64,000 nt of DNA from Streptomyces spectabilis (GCF_008704795.1 NZ_CP023690.1:7698501-7762500); one strand, 5' to 3'; counted from the first letter of the stretch, positions 45,376-54,143 are shown. The notes: a model not told the origin generated them from the letters alone. Program-made: numbers and translations.

Positions 45376-46269
45376 ACAACGCAATCGAACACCCCTGCAG
45401 GCTGGTACCCGGACCCCCAGGGTGCCTCCCAGCTCCTCCGCTGGTGGGACGGCGCACAGTGGACCGACCACACCACGGCGAACCAGCAGGGCGCGCCGGG
45501 CCAGCAGGTTCCGCCCCAGGCGGGCCCGGCCGCGGCCGCTCCCGCGCAGGCCGTCGCCGAGCAGGCCCCGTTCGCCGCGCCGCAGCAGGCGGCCCCGGCG
45601 GCCGACCCGGCGAAGGTCCAGCGCCAGGTCCAGCAGCAGGCGGGCATCACGCCGGCCGCGCAGGGCGGCGGCACCCTGTTCACCGAGCCGGTCCTGGTGG
45701 TGAACCAGAAGGCCAAGCTGATCGAGCTGACCAACGAGTACAAGGTCATGGACCAGTCGGGCAACCAGCTCGGCACGGTCACGCAGGTCGACCAGAGCGC
45801 GCTGAAGAAGGTCGCCCGCTTCGTCTCCAGCGTCGATCAGTTCATGACGCACAAGCTGGAGATCCGCGACGCCCACGGCACGCCGCAGCTGCGCCTGACC
45901 CGCCCCCGCAAGTTCATGAAGTCGCGGGTCATCGTGGAGCGCCCGGACGGCCAGCCGGTCGGTGAGATCGTCCAGCAGAACGTCTTCGGGAAGATCAACT
46001 TCGCGATGATGGCCAACGGCCAGCAGGTCGGCGCCATCAAGGCGGAGAACTGGCGCGCCTGGAACTTCTCGATCGTCGACCACACCGACAACGAGGTGGC
46101 CCGGATCACGAAGACCTGGGAAGGCCTCGCCAAGACGATGTTCACGACGGCGGACAACTACGTCCTCCAGATCCACTTCCAGCTCCCGGAGCCGCTCCTG
46201 AGCCTGGTCGTGGCGACGGCCCTGACGGTGGACACGGCCCTCAAGCAGGACTCGCGCGGGATCGGCTGA
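45373..46269 (+). CDS. DUF2510 plus phospholipid-scramblase/LURP-one-like protein
   Basis: This 298-residue protein opens with a DUF2510 module (AGWYPDPQGASQLLRWWDGAQWTDHT), then a 60-residue Ala/Pro/Gln-rich linker. The C-terminal ~200-residue domain resembles scramblase/tubby-like beta barrels: LVVNQKAKLIELTNEYKVMD, RPRKFMKSRVIVERPDG, DNYVLQIHFQLPEP. The last 30 residues are hydrophobic (LLSLVVATALTVDTAL) and may anchor it. The role is unknown; a membrane or lipid function is inferred from the fold. The start is GTG at a leaderless promoter. Confidence 0.75.
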   Translation: MTTQSNTPAGWYPDPQGASQLLRWWDGAQWTDHTTANQQGAPGQQVPPQAGPAAAAPAQAVAEQAPFAAPQQAAPAADPAKVQRQVQQQAGITPAAQGGGTLFTEPVLVVNQKAKLIELTNEYKVMDQSGNQLGTVTQVDQSALKKVARFVSSVDQFMTHKLEIRDAHGTPQLRLTRPRKFMKSRVIVERPDGQPVGEIVQQNVFGKINFAMMANGQQVGAIKAENWRAWNFSIVDHTDNEVARITKTWEGLAKTMFTTADNYVLQIHFQLPEPLLSLVVATALTVDTALKQDSRGIG

Positions 46270-46284
46270 CCGCACCCGCAGCCA

Positions 46285-46330
46285 CGCGGAAGCGGCCGCA
46301 CGCCCCTGGGGGAGTGCGGCCGCTTCCGTG
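46285..46330. terminator. bidirectional terminator between convergent genes
   Basis: A 15-bp perfect stem, CGGAAGCGGCCGCAC (46287-46301) with its complement at 46314-46328, encloses a 12-nt loop. It lies midway between the scramblase-like gene and the convergent EamA-type gene, so it can serve both. Confidence 0.75.
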
Positions 46331-46354
46331 CGTACGGGTGGCTCGTCCGCGGGC

Positions 46355-47275
46355 CTATCCGCGCCGCGCGGGCAGCGCCTCCCCGGCCACCGCCTCCGCG
46401 GCTTCCGGCTGGCCGGGGATCGACGGCAGGGAGCCGGGGGCGGGCGCGGGGCCCCGCGGCGTCCGGGTCAGGAGCACCACCCCGTACGCGGCGAGCGCCG
46501 CGCCCGCCGCCGCGAGGAACACCCCGCCCGCGCCGCCCCGCAGCCGTTCCCCGAGGAGCGCGACGCCGATCGCGGACGCGGCCACCGGGTTGGCGAGCGT
46601 GACCACGGCGAGCGGTGCCCCCAGGCCGCCGCGGTACGCCGTCTGCGACAGGAACAGACCGCCGACGGCGAACGCCGCGACGAGCAGCGCCACGACCACG
46701 ACCCGCGCGCTGAGCAGGGGCCCGGAGGCGTCGGTCGCCGCGACCGTCACGGTCTGCGTGAGCGCGGAGGCGACGCCCGACGCGAAGCCGGACGCGGTCG
46801 CGTGCCGGAGGCCCGGACGGGCGCCGCGCCGGGAGAGCACCCCGATGGCGGCGGCCGTCACCGCGGCGACCGTCAGGGCCTCCGGAAGCGACAGCGTGTC
46901 GTCGGGCGCGGGGCCCGACGCGGTGAGCAGCAGCGTCCCGAGACCGATCAGCGTGAGTCCCGTGCCCCGCCACTCCAGGCGGGTGACGCGCCGCCCGGCC
47001 AGGCGCGCGCCCAGCGGCACGGCGGCGACCAGGGTGAGCGCGCCGAGCGGCTGCACCAGCGTGAGCGGCCCGTACTTCAGGGCCGCGACGTGCAGCAGCG
47101 CGGCGGAGGCGTTGAGCCCGACGGACGCCCACCACGCTCCGCTGCCGAGCAGCCGCAGCACCCGGGGCCCGCCGTCCGTGAGGCGCGCGGCCAGCCGCTC
47201 CTGGGCGACGGCCGCGGTGGCGTAGGCCACGGCCGACACCAGGGAGAGCGCGACGGCGAGCAGGGTGGCGCTCAC
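46355..47275 (-). CDS. EamA/DMT-type membrane transporter
   Basis: This 306-residue protein has about ten hydrophobic helices, beginning MSATLLAVALSLVSAVAYATAAVAQ. Each half contains glycine/proline-marked repeats (LVQPLGALTLVAAVPLGA; LAVVTLANPVAASAIGVALLGERL) typical of the drug/metabolite transporter superfamily. The C-terminal tail is Pro-rich and soluble. The GTG start overlaps the PAP2 gene stop (GTGA), so the two are translated together. The substrate is unknown. Confidence 0.8.
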   Translation of the reverse strand: MSATLLAVALSLVSAVAYATAAVAQERLAARLTDGGPRVLRLLGSGAWWASVGLNASAALLHVAALKYGPLTLVQPLGALTLVAAVPLGARLAGRRVTRLEWRGTGLTLIGLGTLLLTASGPAPDDTLSLPEALTVAAVTAAAIGVLSRRGARPGLRHATASGFASGVASALTQTVTVAATDASGPLLSARVVVVALLVAAFAVGGLFLSQTAYRGGLGAPLAVVTLANPVAASAIGVALLGERLRGGAGGVFLAAAGAALAAYGVVLLTRTPRGPAPAPGSLPSIPGQPEAAEAVAGEALPARRG

Positions 47276-48156
47276 CGCCCGGCTCCGGAGCCGACGAGGT
47301 CGGCGGCGGGCGGGGCCGTGGGCCGGGCGGCGGGCGACGCCGCGGGCACGGAGCGGCGTACCACCCGCGAACGCGCCGGGCGCGGCGGCCGGAGCACGGC
47401 GAGCGCGATGCCGAGCAGCGCGGCGGCCGCGAGCGCGTCGAGCCAGTAGTGGTTGGCCGTCCCGACGATCACCAGGAGCGTGATCAGCGGATGCAGCAGC
47501 CACAGCCAGCGCCAGCGGGAGCGGGTCGCCACGATCAGGCCGATCGCCAGCATCAGGGCCCAGCCGAAGTGCAGCGACGGCATCGCCGCGAACTGGTTGG
47601 CCATGGTGTCGGCCGCGGGCTTCGCCGCGTACACGGACGGCCCGTACACCTGCGCGGTGTCCACCAGGTGCGCCGTCGGCAGCAGCCGGGGCGGCGCGAG
47701 CGGGAAGCCGAGGTGCAGCGCGAGCGCGGCGGCGGTGAGCACGGCGAGCACGCGCCGCGCCCACACGTAGTGCCGGGGCCGGCGCAGATAGAGCCACACC
47801 AGGAAGAGCAGCGTCGCCGGGAAGTGCACGGTCGCGTAGTAGGTGTTGGCCACGTGCACGACGCCGTCGCCGTGCAGCAGCGCGTCCTGTACGAGGCCTT
47901 CGCCCGGCAGCCGCAGGGTGCGCTCGGCGTCCCAGACGCGGCGCGCGTTGCGCAGCGCCTCGCCGGTGTGGCCGTTGGCGAGCTGCCTGCCGAACTTGTA
48001 GACGAGGAAGAGCCCCACGACGAGGAGGAGCTCGCGGACGAGGGGCGGCCGGGCGGCGGCGCGCTCGACCGGCGGTGCGGTGGCTGTCCTCGGCGGCCCC
48101 GGGGATATCCCGGGCTCCCCTTCGGCGGCCTCGGTGCGGGATTCGCGGGCTTCCAT
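47272..48156 (-). CDS. PAP2-family phosphatase, multi-pass membrane protein
   Basis: This 294-residue membrane phosphatase is of the PAP2/inositol-phosphoceramide-synthase-like branch. Hydrophobic helices include LVRELLLVVGLFLVYKFG and YYATVHFPATLLFLVWLYL. The catalytic motifs are AAMPSLHFGWAL (the SxxH element) and VGTANHYWLDALAAA (HxxxD). It should act on a lipid phosphate at the outer membrane face. It is translationally coupled to the EamA-type gene and divergent from a tetR gene across a gap that carries two operator copies. Confidence 0.83.
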   Translation of the reverse strand: MEARESRTEAAEGEPGISPGPPRTATAPPVERAAARPPLVRELLLVVGLFLVYKFGRQLANGHTGEALRNARRVWDAERTLRLPGEGLVQDALLHGDGVVHVANTYYATVHFPATLLFLVWLYLRRPRHYVWARRVLAVLTAAALALHLGFPLAPPRLLPTAHLVDTAQVYGPSVYAAKPAADTMANQFAAMPSLHFGWALMLAIGLIVATRSRWRWLWLLHPLITLLVIVGTANHYWLDALAAAALLGIALAVLRPPRPARSRVVRRSVPAASPAARPTAPPAADLVGSGAGR

Positions 48157-48218
48157 GCCCCGGCCCCTTTACGTGACGACTGGGTGGTGCGGTGATGTGG
48201 GCACCCCTGAACGCACAC

Positions 48219-48272
48219 ATCGATACGCCAGTGTACCGAAACGGAAGCGTACCGGTACACTGGCGTATCGAT
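48219..48272. promoter_or_regulatory. two inverted copies of a TetR-type operator
   Basis: A 20-bp sequence at 48219-48238 (core CGATACGCCAGTGTACCG) is repeated exactly as its reverse complement at 48253-48272, with a 14-bp spacer. Each arm is itself nearly palindromic (GATAC...GTACC). The pair lies in the 157-bp gap between the divergent PAP2 and tetR genes, as expected for autoregulation plus repression of the PAP2/EamA operon. Confidence 0.75.
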
Positions 48273-48313
48273 AAGGTGGCGGGGCCGGCCGCCGCACCGA
48301 GGAGTGAAGAGCC

Positions 48314-48988
48314 ATGACGTCGCGGGAACCGGTACGTGAGCACGTGTGCGGCAAGCCGTCCGCCTCGCGCCGCTCCAAGCTGACGCCCGAGCGCGAGCAG
48401 GAGTTCTACGACGCGGTCCTCGACCAGCTCCGTGAGTGCGGCTACGAGGCCGTGACCATGGAGGGCGTCGCCGCCGCCACCCGGTGCAGCAAGTCCACGC
48501 TCTACCGCCAGTGGAAGACGAAGCCCCAGTTCGTGGCCGCCGCGCTGCGGGCCAACCGGTGTGTGCGGTTCGCGGGCATCGACACCGGCTCGGTGGCCGG
48601 TGACCTGCGGGAGGCGGCCCGCTCGGCCGCCGCGTGGAGCGAGCGCGACACGATGCTGGTGCAGGCGCTCAGCCACGCCGTCCAGCAGGACGAGGACCTC
48701 CAGCGGGCACTGCGCGAGGCGCTCGTGGAGCCGGAGGTGCAGGCGATCGACGCCATCGTCCGGCGGGGCGTGGAGCGCGGCGAGCTGCCCGCGGACCACC
48801 CGTCGACGGAGTTCGTGGCCGCGCAGCTCTTCGGCGTGCTGCGGGTGCGGCCGATGCTGGAGGGCAAGAACGCGGACGCGGAGTATCTGACGCGGTTCGT
48901 CGACGCGGTGCTGCTGCCGGGGCTCGGCCTCGTGGCACCCGGCCCCGGACCGGCGGACGGGGTCGCGGCGGGCGGCGCCGCCGACTGA
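48314..48988 (+). CDS. TetR-family transcriptional regulator
   Basis: This 224-residue regulator has an N-terminal helix-turn-helix (DQLRECGYEAVTMEGVAAATRCSKSTLYRQWKTK) and an all-helical ligand and dimer domain. It is divergent from the PAP2/EamA operon, and the operator pair between them strongly suggests that this is its target. The ligand is unknown. GAGGAG precedes the ATG at 48314. Confidence 0.88.
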   Translation: MTSREPVREHVCGKPSASRRSKLTPEREQEFYDAVLDQLRECGYEAVTMEGVAAATRCSKSTLYRQWKTKPQFVAAALRANRCVRFAGIDTGSVAGDLREAARSAAAWSERDTMLVQALSHAVQQDEDLQRALREALVEPEVQAIDAIVRRGVERGELPADHPSTEFVAAQLFGVLRVRPMLEGKNADAEYLTRFVDAVLLPGLGLVAPGPGPADGVAAGGAAD

Positions 48989-48992
48989 GAAC

Positions 48993-49033
48993 GTGGGCCC
49001 GGGTGCGGGGGATGACCGCACCGGGGCCCGCAC
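48993..49033. terminator. GC-rich hairpin between convergent tetR and DUF2510 genes
   Basis: GTGGGCCCGGGTGCGG pairs imperfectly with CCGCACCGGGGCCCGCAC around a 7-nt loop, just after the tetR stop. There is no T-tract. The remaining ~100 bp of the gap contain no gene. Confidence 0.5.
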
Positions 49034-49134
49034 GCGCCGCACCGTGGGGACGGGGGCGGCGCGCCCTCACCGCCGGGCGGGCCGGGTGTACCCGGCCCGC
49101 CCGACGGTGCTTCCTACCGCTTGCCGCCCACCGG

Positions 49135-50133
49135 CTACCGTTCCCGGGCGCTCGTCGGCGCGTGGACCTGCTGTCCGTCGCCGCCCCCGCCCCCGCCGCC
49201 GCGGGCCTTCTTGATCCCCTTGGTGATCTCGTCCATGGACGACACGGCGGGGGCGTCGTCGTGGACGTCGATGCCGAAGCGGACGAGGACCATCGTCATC
49301 TCGTCAGCGGGGGACTTGAACGCGAGCGACTGGACGTAGCCGTCGGGGCCCTTGCGCGAGTCGACCTTCCAGCGGACCAGATAGCCCTTCTGCCCGGCCA
49401 CCGTGACCGCCTTCGAGGCGAGCTGGTCGTGCGACTTCGGGGCACCGCCGTAGATCGTGCCGCCGTACGCCTCCTCGGCGTTCTTCTTGATGTCGGCCTT
49501 GGCCGCCGCCTCCGGGGTCGACGCGGTGACCTTCAGACGGAGCGCGGGCGTCGAGAAGGCGCCGCCGCGCACGCACTGCTTGGCGGAGTCGCCGGGGCAG
49601 GGGTACTTGCCGGTCGTCACGCCCGCGCCGGCGCCGCCCGACTGGCCGTCCCAGCCGTCGGGGACGGGCAGGCTGATGCCGCTGGCGGTGTCGGTGGCGT
49701 ACCCCTCCTCGGTCCGGGGACCGTCGGACGGGCCGGGCGAGGGGGAGTCCTCGGGCCCCTCGCTGCCGCCGTCGTCCTGCGGGCCCGGCTTCGAAGGCGC
49801 CGACGGGGACGGCGGCTTGGCGCTGTCCTTGTCGTCATCGTCGTCGGCGGTCAGCGCGTAGACCCCGCCGCCGATGCCCGCGAGCACCGCGAGGGCTATG
49901 CCCACGCCGATCGCCGTACGTATGCGGCGCCGCGGCGGGCCCGGCGGCTGCTGGGGGTGGCCGGGGACCGGGTAGCCCGGGGTGGTGGGGTAGCCGGGAG
50001 CGGGGAGGCCGCTGCCGCCCGGCGCACGGACGTGATCCGTCCACGTGTTCCCGTCCCACCACCGCTCGGACGGCGGGGCGCCAGGGGTCTGCCCGGGGTC
50101 CGGATACCAGCCGGGAGGAGTCGCGTGCGTCAT
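49135..50133 (-). CDS. DUF2510 single-pass membrane protein
   Basis: This 332-residue protein has an N-terminal DUF2510 module (PPGWYPDPG...ERWWDGNTWTDH), then a Pro/Gly linker. One transmembrane helix follows (AIGVGIALAVLAGIGGGVYAL), then an acidic spacer (DDDDDKD) and a Ser/Pro-rich stalk. An extracellular domain (about 160-310) has two cysteines (KYPCPGDSAKQCVRGG), and the tail contains seven consecutive glycines. The function is unknown. The layout is that of a surface-exposed sensor or envelope protein. Confidence 0.75.
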   Translation of the reverse strand: MTHATPPGWYPDPGQTPGAPPSERWWDGNTWTDHVRAPGGSGLPAPGYPTTPGYPVPGHPQQPPGPPRRRIRTAIGVGIALAVLAGIGGGVYALTADDDDDKDSAKPPSPSAPSKPGPQDDGGSEGPEDSPSPGPSDGPRTEEGYATDTASGISLPVPDGWDGQSGGAGAGVTTGKYPCPGDSAKQCVRGGAFSTPALRLKVTASTPEAAAKADIKKNAEEAYGGTIYGGAPKSHDQLASKAVTVAGQKGYLVRWKVDSRKGPDGYVQSLAFKSPADEMTMVLVRFGIDVHDDAPAVSSMDEITKGIKKARGGGGGGGDGQQVHAPTSARER

Positions 50134-50242
50134 GGGCGTCAGCGTATGGGCACCGCCTGAAAGCCCGATGAGAGGGGTCCGCCGAAACCGGCCAACTCAT
50201 GCCCGGAGGCGCCGGGGTGGCCGGGGCGCCGCTCGCCTCATC

Positions 50243-51436
50243 TCATCGCGCGTGCCCGTTCACCACGAACCGGGTCGGCGCCTGTGTGTCCTGTGCTCCG
50301 GTGAGGCCCGGCAGCCGGAGTCCGGTGCGGCCCGGGGTGAGGGAGCCGAGCACGCTCGGGTGCCGCGCTCCGGTGCTCGTCGGCACGGTGCCGGGCAGGC
50401 CGTGGGCCGTCAGGAAGCCCAGGACGGCGAAGGCGTACGCCTCCTTGGCCGCCGACGGGAGGCCGAGCTCGTCGGAGCCGCGGACCGGCACGGCCGTGCC
50501 CAGCTCGGACCGCAGCATGGCCATGAGCGTGGGATTGCGGACCCCGCCGCCGGAGGCGATCACCTCCGTGGCACCGGCCGCGCGCACCGCGTCGGCGACC
50601 GTCACCGCCGTGAGCCGCGTCAGCGTCGCCACCACGTCCTCGGCTCCCAGCGGCCCGAAGTCCGCGAGGGCCGCGCGCAGATACGCCGGATGGAACAGCT
50701 CCTTGCCCGTCGTCTTGGGCGCGGGCAGCGCGTAGTACGGCTCCGCGAGCAGCCGGGCCAGCAGCTCCTCGTGCACGGTGCCGCGCGCGGCCAGCTCGCC
50801 GTCCCTGTCGAACGGCAGATGGGCCGCGCGGCCCTGAGGCGTCAGCTCCCGCACCGCCGTGTCGATCAGCGCGTTGGCCGGGCCCGTGTCGAAGGCGGTG
50901 CCGTCCGGGGCGGTGATGTTGGCGATCCCGCCCAGGTTCAGCGCCACGGGCGTGCCCGGCCTGCCGCGCAGCCACATCTGGTCGACCAGGCTCACCAGGG
51001 GGGCGCCCTGGCCGCCCGCGGCCACGTCGCGCGGGCGGAAGTCCGCGACCACCGGCAGGCCCGTGGCCTCCGCGATCCACGCGGGCTGACCGATCTGCAG
51101 GGTGCCGCGCACCCGGCCGTCCGTCACCCAGTGGTACACGGTCTGGCCGTGCGAGGCCACCAACTCGGCGCGGCCGTCGCACAGTTCCCTGTCCGCCTCC
51201 ACGGCCGCCGCGGCGAAGGCCTGCCCGATGAGCGTGTCGAGGCGGCAGACGTCGGCGAGGCTGGTGGCCGCCGGGGGCAGGGCGGTGGCCAGGGCCGAGC
51301 GGAGCGCGTCGTCGTAGCCGCGGCTGATGAGGCCCAAGGGGGTCATGACGAGGTGGTCGCCGTCGAGCGCGAGGTCGACGGCCCCGGCGTCGATGGCGTC
51401 GTAGGAGGTACCGGACATCAGGCCGATCACACGCAC
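50243..51436 (-). CDS. anmK: anhydro-N-acetylmuramic acid kinase
   Basis: This 397-residue sugar kinase of the ASKHA fold opens with MRVIGLMSGTSYDAIDAGAVDL, the AnmK signature. It continues with ASHGQTVYH, the catalytic-Asp region VVADFRPRDVAAGGQGAPLV, LNLGGIANIT and ASGGGVRNPTLM. It converts anhydro-MurNAc to MurNAc-6-phosphate in cell-wall recycling. The GTG at 51436 is the natural start. With the NagZ-like gene at 10065, it gives two recycling steps in the window, though they are far apart. Confidence 0.92.
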   Translation of the reverse strand: MRVIGLMSGTSYDAIDAGAVDLALDGDHLVMTPLGLISRGYDDALRSALATALPPAATSLADVCRLDTLIGQAFAAAAVEADRELCDGRAELVASHGQTVYHWVTDGRVRGTLQIGQPAWIAEATGLPVVADFRPRDVAAGGQGAPLVSLVDQMWLRGRPGTPVALNLGGIANITAPDGTAFDTGPANALIDTAVRELTPQGRAAHLPFDRDGELAARGTVHEELLARLLAEPYYALPAPKTTGKELFHPAYLRAALADFGPLGAEDVVATLTRLTAVTVADAVRAAGATEVIASGGGVRNPTLMAMLRSELGTAVPVRGSDELGLPSAAKEAYAFAVLGFLTAHGLPGTVPTSTGARHPSVLGSLTPGRTGLRLPGLTGAQDTQAPTRFVVNGHAR

Positions 51437-51773
51437 GAAGTCTCCTCTTTCCGGTTCGGCAAGACCGTGCGCCGGGCCCGGTCCCTCCCACTATGCCTCC
51501 ACCGCGCCGGGCCCCACCGAACCGCCCTGGCCCCCCAGGCTCAATTCGCCCCACTCGTCCGCCCATTCCCCGTGCGTCCGTGCCCGCGCACAACCTCAAG
51601 GCAGCCAAGCCTTCCCTGACCGCCCGCCCGCTTCCCGACGCCGCCGGGCCCGCCCCGCCGATGCCCCGACGCGCCCGTCCGCCGTCGTCGGACCGGCTTG
51701 ATTTCCCCCGCGCGTCCGCTCGCGCCCCGCGCCGCCGCGTGCCCCCTTTCGCCGCGTCGGCGCGCCTGTGAGA
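51437..51773. other. 337-bp gap between anmK and an acyl-CoA dehydrogenase gene
   Basis: The only open frame here (plus strand, 51493-51771) is Pro/Arg-rich, has no ribosome site and looks like a compositional frame. The anmK ribosome site (AAAGAGGAG on the minus strand) lies at its left end. I see no hairpin, RNA or repeat that I would defend. Confidence 0.5.
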
Positions 51774-52772
51774 TCAGGTCGGCGGCGGCACCGCCCGGGC
51801 GCGCCACTGGCTGGTGCCGCCCCAAGCGCCGCGCAGGGCGCGGGCCTTGAGGAGCCAGAGGGATATGTCGTACTCGGAGGTGTATCCGATGGCGCCGTGC
51901 AGCTGGAGCGCGGCCCGCGCCGAGCGGTACGCGGACTCGGCCGCGCAGACCTTGGCGGCGGCCACGTCCCCCCAGGCCTCCTCGTCGCCGAGCGACACCG
52001 CGGCGCCGAACACCAGCGGCCGCGCGAACTCGAGGCCCACCAGCACCTCGGCCAGCCGGTGCTTGACCGCCTGGAAGGAGCCGACGGGCACCCCGAACTG
52101 CGTCCGCTGCCTCACATACGTCACCGTCCGGTCGAGCAGCGCGCACCCCACGCCCAGGCACTGCGCGGCGGTGGTGAGCGCCGCCCAGCGCAGGGCGCAC
52201 CGCGCCGCCTCCTCCACCGCGGGCCCGGCCGCGAGCACCTCCCCGCCGGGCAGCGGCCGGGCGAGCCGCCGCGCCGGGTCGAGGGAGGCCCGCACGCGCG
52301 CGTGCCCGGGGGCGAGCCGCACCCGCCCGGCGTCGACGGCGAGGACGAGGGAGGCGGCGTCCGCGTCGAGGACGTACGGCCCGGTGCCGGGAAGGGCGAG
52401 GGTCGCCCGCGCCTCGCCCGTCACCAGGGACGGCAGCAGCCGCTTCGCGGGCCCCGGCACGCCGAGCGCGGCGAGTCGGGTGAGCAGCGCCGCCGCGGCC
52501 ACGGTCTCGACCAGCGGCCCGGGAACGGCGTGCCGTCCCAGCTCGACGAAGGCGACGGCGGTGTCGACGGGCAGTTGCCCCGCGCCCTCGTACTCCTCGG
52601 GTGCCGCGAGGGTGAACACTCCGGCCTCCGCGAGCCGTCGCCACACCGCGGCCCCCGGGGCGTGGTCCCCGGCGGCCCACGCCCGTGCCACCGCGGGCGT
52701 GTCCGCCGCCTTCAGCACGCCGTCGAGGGTCCGGGCGAACGCCCGCTGCTCGTCGTCCAGAAGGAACCTCAT
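51774..52772 (-). CDS. acyl-CoA dehydrogenase, short steroid-type subunit
   Basis: This 332-residue flavoprotein of the acyl-CoA dehydrogenase fold has the C-terminal FAD/substrate segments RQRTQFGVPVGSFQAVKHRLAEV and QLHGAIGYTSEYDISLWLLKARAL. It is shorter than the usual ~385 residues, as are many partner subunits of the heteromeric FadE enzymes in steroid degradation. Its ATG overlaps the end of the second acyl-CoA dehydrogenase gene by one base (TGATG), which supports a two-subunit complex. By position and family it should serve HIP side-chain or ring oxidation, like the FadE30-33 group. The exact substrate is inferred. Confidence 0.75.
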   Translation of the reverse strand: MRFLLDDEQRAFARTLDGVLKAADTPAVARAWAAGDHAPGAAVWRRLAEAGVFTLAAPEEYEGAGQLPVDTAVAFVELGRHAVPGPLVETVAAAALLTRLAALGVPGPAKRLLPSLVTGEARATLALPGTGPYVLDADAASLVLAVDAGRVRLAPGHARVRASLDPARRLARPLPGGEVLAAGPAVEEAARCALRWAALTTAAQCLGVGCALLDRTVTYVRQRTQFGVPVGSFQAVKHRLAEVLVGLEFARPLVFGAAVSLGDEEAWGDVAAAKVCAAESAYRSARAALQLHGAIGYTSEYDISLWLLKARALRGAWGGTSQWRARAVPPPT

Positions 52773-54028
52773 CAGCGCCGTCCCTTGGGCAGGCCGAGCA
52801 GGCGCTCGGCGATGATGTCGCGCTGGATCTCGTTCGTCCCCGCGTAGATGGGGCCGGCGAGGGAGAAGACGTACCCCTCCGTCCAGGGCGCCGGGTCCGT
52901 CGGGGCGGGGTCCGGCGACGTCGGGTCCGGTGACGTGCGGTCCGGTGACGTCGGGTCCGGCGATGACGCGTCGGGGGGTCTCGGAGGGAGGCGCTCGCCG
53001 TCGTCCGTCAACTCCCCGTCCGCTCCCAGGAGATCCAGCGCGGCCTCGTGCACCGCTATGTCGTACTCCGACCAGAAGACCTTGTTCAGGCTGGACTCCG
53101 CGCCGAGCTTCTCGCCGGCCGCCGACCGCGAGGCGTTGGCCCAGGTGAACAGCTGGTACGCGCGGGCGCCGATCACCGCGTCCGCGACCCGGTCGCGCAG
53201 CGCCGTGTCGGAGGGGTCGCCATGGGCGTGCCAGAGCCGGACCAGCCGGTCGGCGGTGGCGAGGAAGCGGCCGGGGGAGCGCAGGGCCAGACCGCGCTCG
53301 TCGCCGGTGGTCGACATGGCGATGCGCCAGCCGTCGCCGGGGGCGCCGATCACGTCGTCGTCGGGGACGAACACGTCGTCAAGGAAGACCTCGGCGAACG
53401 CGGGCCTGCCGTCGAGACGGCCGATGGGGCGGATGGTGACGCCGGGCGCGTCGAGCGGGAACATGACGTACGCGAGGCCGTGGTGCGGCCGCTCCGCGCG
53501 CGGGTCGCTGCGGAACAGCCCGAAGGCGCGGTCGGCGAACGCGGCCCGCGAGGACCACGTCTTCTGCCCGCTCAGCCGCCAGCCGCCGGGGGCGCGCCGG
53601 GCCGTGGAGCGCAGCGACGCGAGGTCGGAACCCGCCTCCGGCTCCGACCAGGCCTGGGCCCAGACGACCTCGCCGCGCGCCATCGGCGGAAGGACCCGGG
53701 CGCGCTGCTCCGGCGTGCCGTGGTCGAAGAGGGTGGGGGCGAGGAGGCTGATCCCGTTCTGCGAGACGCGGCCCGGGGCGCCCGCCGCGTAGTACTCCTC
53801 CTCGAAGAGGAGCCACTTGACGAGGTCGGCCCCCTGGCCGCCGAACTCCTCGGGCCAGGACACCACCGACCAGCGGTCCGCCGCCAGCGTGCCCTCCCAG
53901 GCGCGATGGGCGGCGAAGCCCTCCTCGGTCTCGAGGGAGGGCAGCGGAGCGCGCGGGACGTGCGCGGCGAGCCAGGCGCGCGCCCGCAGTCTGAACTGCT
54001 CTTCCTCCGGGGTGAAGTCGAGGTCCAT
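52772..54028 (-). CDS. acyl-CoA dehydrogenase, large steroid-type subunit, with a repeat insertion
   Basis: This 418-residue acyl-CoA dehydrogenase opens MDLDFTPEEEQFRLRARAWLAAHVP. It has the FAD-binding WAQAWSEPEAGSDLASL and the end segment YAGTNEIQRDIIAERLLGLP. Between about residues 350 and 385 is a Ser/Pro/Asp/Thr insertion (SPDPT-type pentapeptides) encoded by 15-bp tandem repeats, which I do not expect in the family. The ATG at 54028 is chosen because the frame upstream of it covers the operator. Together with the shorter partner downstream it probably forms a heteromeric dehydrogenase of the KstR2-type regulon. Confidence 0.78.
   Translation of the reverse strand: MDLDFTPEEEQFRLRARAWLAAHVPRAPLPSLETEEGFAAHRAWEGTLAADRWSVVSWPEEFGGQGADLVKWLLFEEEYYAAGAPGRVSQNGISLLAPTLFDHGTPEQRARVLPPMARGEVVWAQAWSEPEAGSDLASLRSTARRAPGGWRLSGQKTWSSRAAFADRAFGLFRSDPRAERPHHGLAYVMFPLDAPGVTIRPIGRLDGRPAFAEVFLDDVFVPDDDVIGAPGDGWRIAMSTTGDERGLALRSPGRFLATADRLVRLWHAHGDPSDTALRDRVADAVIGARAYQLFTWANASRSAAGEKLGAESSLNKVFWSEYDIAVHEAALDLLGADGELTDDGERLPPRPPDASSPDPTSPDRTSPDPTSPDPAPTDPAPWTEGYVFSLAGPIYAGTNEIQRDIIAERLLGLPKGRR
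52911..52970. repeat. four 15-bp tandem repeats inside the acyl-CoA dehydrogenase gene
   Basis: Units TCCGGCGACGTCGGG, TCCGGTGACGTGCGG, TCCGGTGACGTCGGG and a degenerate fourth follow one another in phase with the codons. On the minus strand they encode repeated S-P-D-P-T/R-T. The unit is 15 bp, so copy-number change keeps the frame. Confidence 0.8.
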
Positions 54029-54075
54029 CCCCCTGCTCCCGTCTCTCGCCCGCCCTGCCGTCCGTCCGCTCTTCC

Positions 54076-54091
54076 CTAACAAGTGTTTGGT
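54076..54091. promoter_or_regulatory. KstR2-like operator between the fadE pair and the ipdF-like gene
   Basis: CTAACAAGTGTTTGGT lies in the divergent gap. Its complement contains ACCAAACACTTGTT, which matches the mycobacterial KstR2 motif AnCAAGnnCTTGnT, as I remember it, at all defined positions but one. A near-identical copy lies at 63323-63338. A kstR2-like gene is 850 bp away. Confidence 0.7.
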
Positions 54092-54143
54092 AGATTATCG
54101 TGAGGAAGGTCAGCCGTCGAGCACACGATCGGGGGATTCGCTC

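Noticed and set aside
42727..46275. 1182-codon minus-strand frame opposite valS and the scramblase-like gene
   Set aside because: It crosses two well-supported plus-strand genes and a promoter, has biased Arg/Asp/Val composition and no family motif.
51493..51771. Possible 92-codon gene in the anmK/fadE gap
   Set aside because: Pro/Arg-rich composition, no ribosome site and no recognisable motif.
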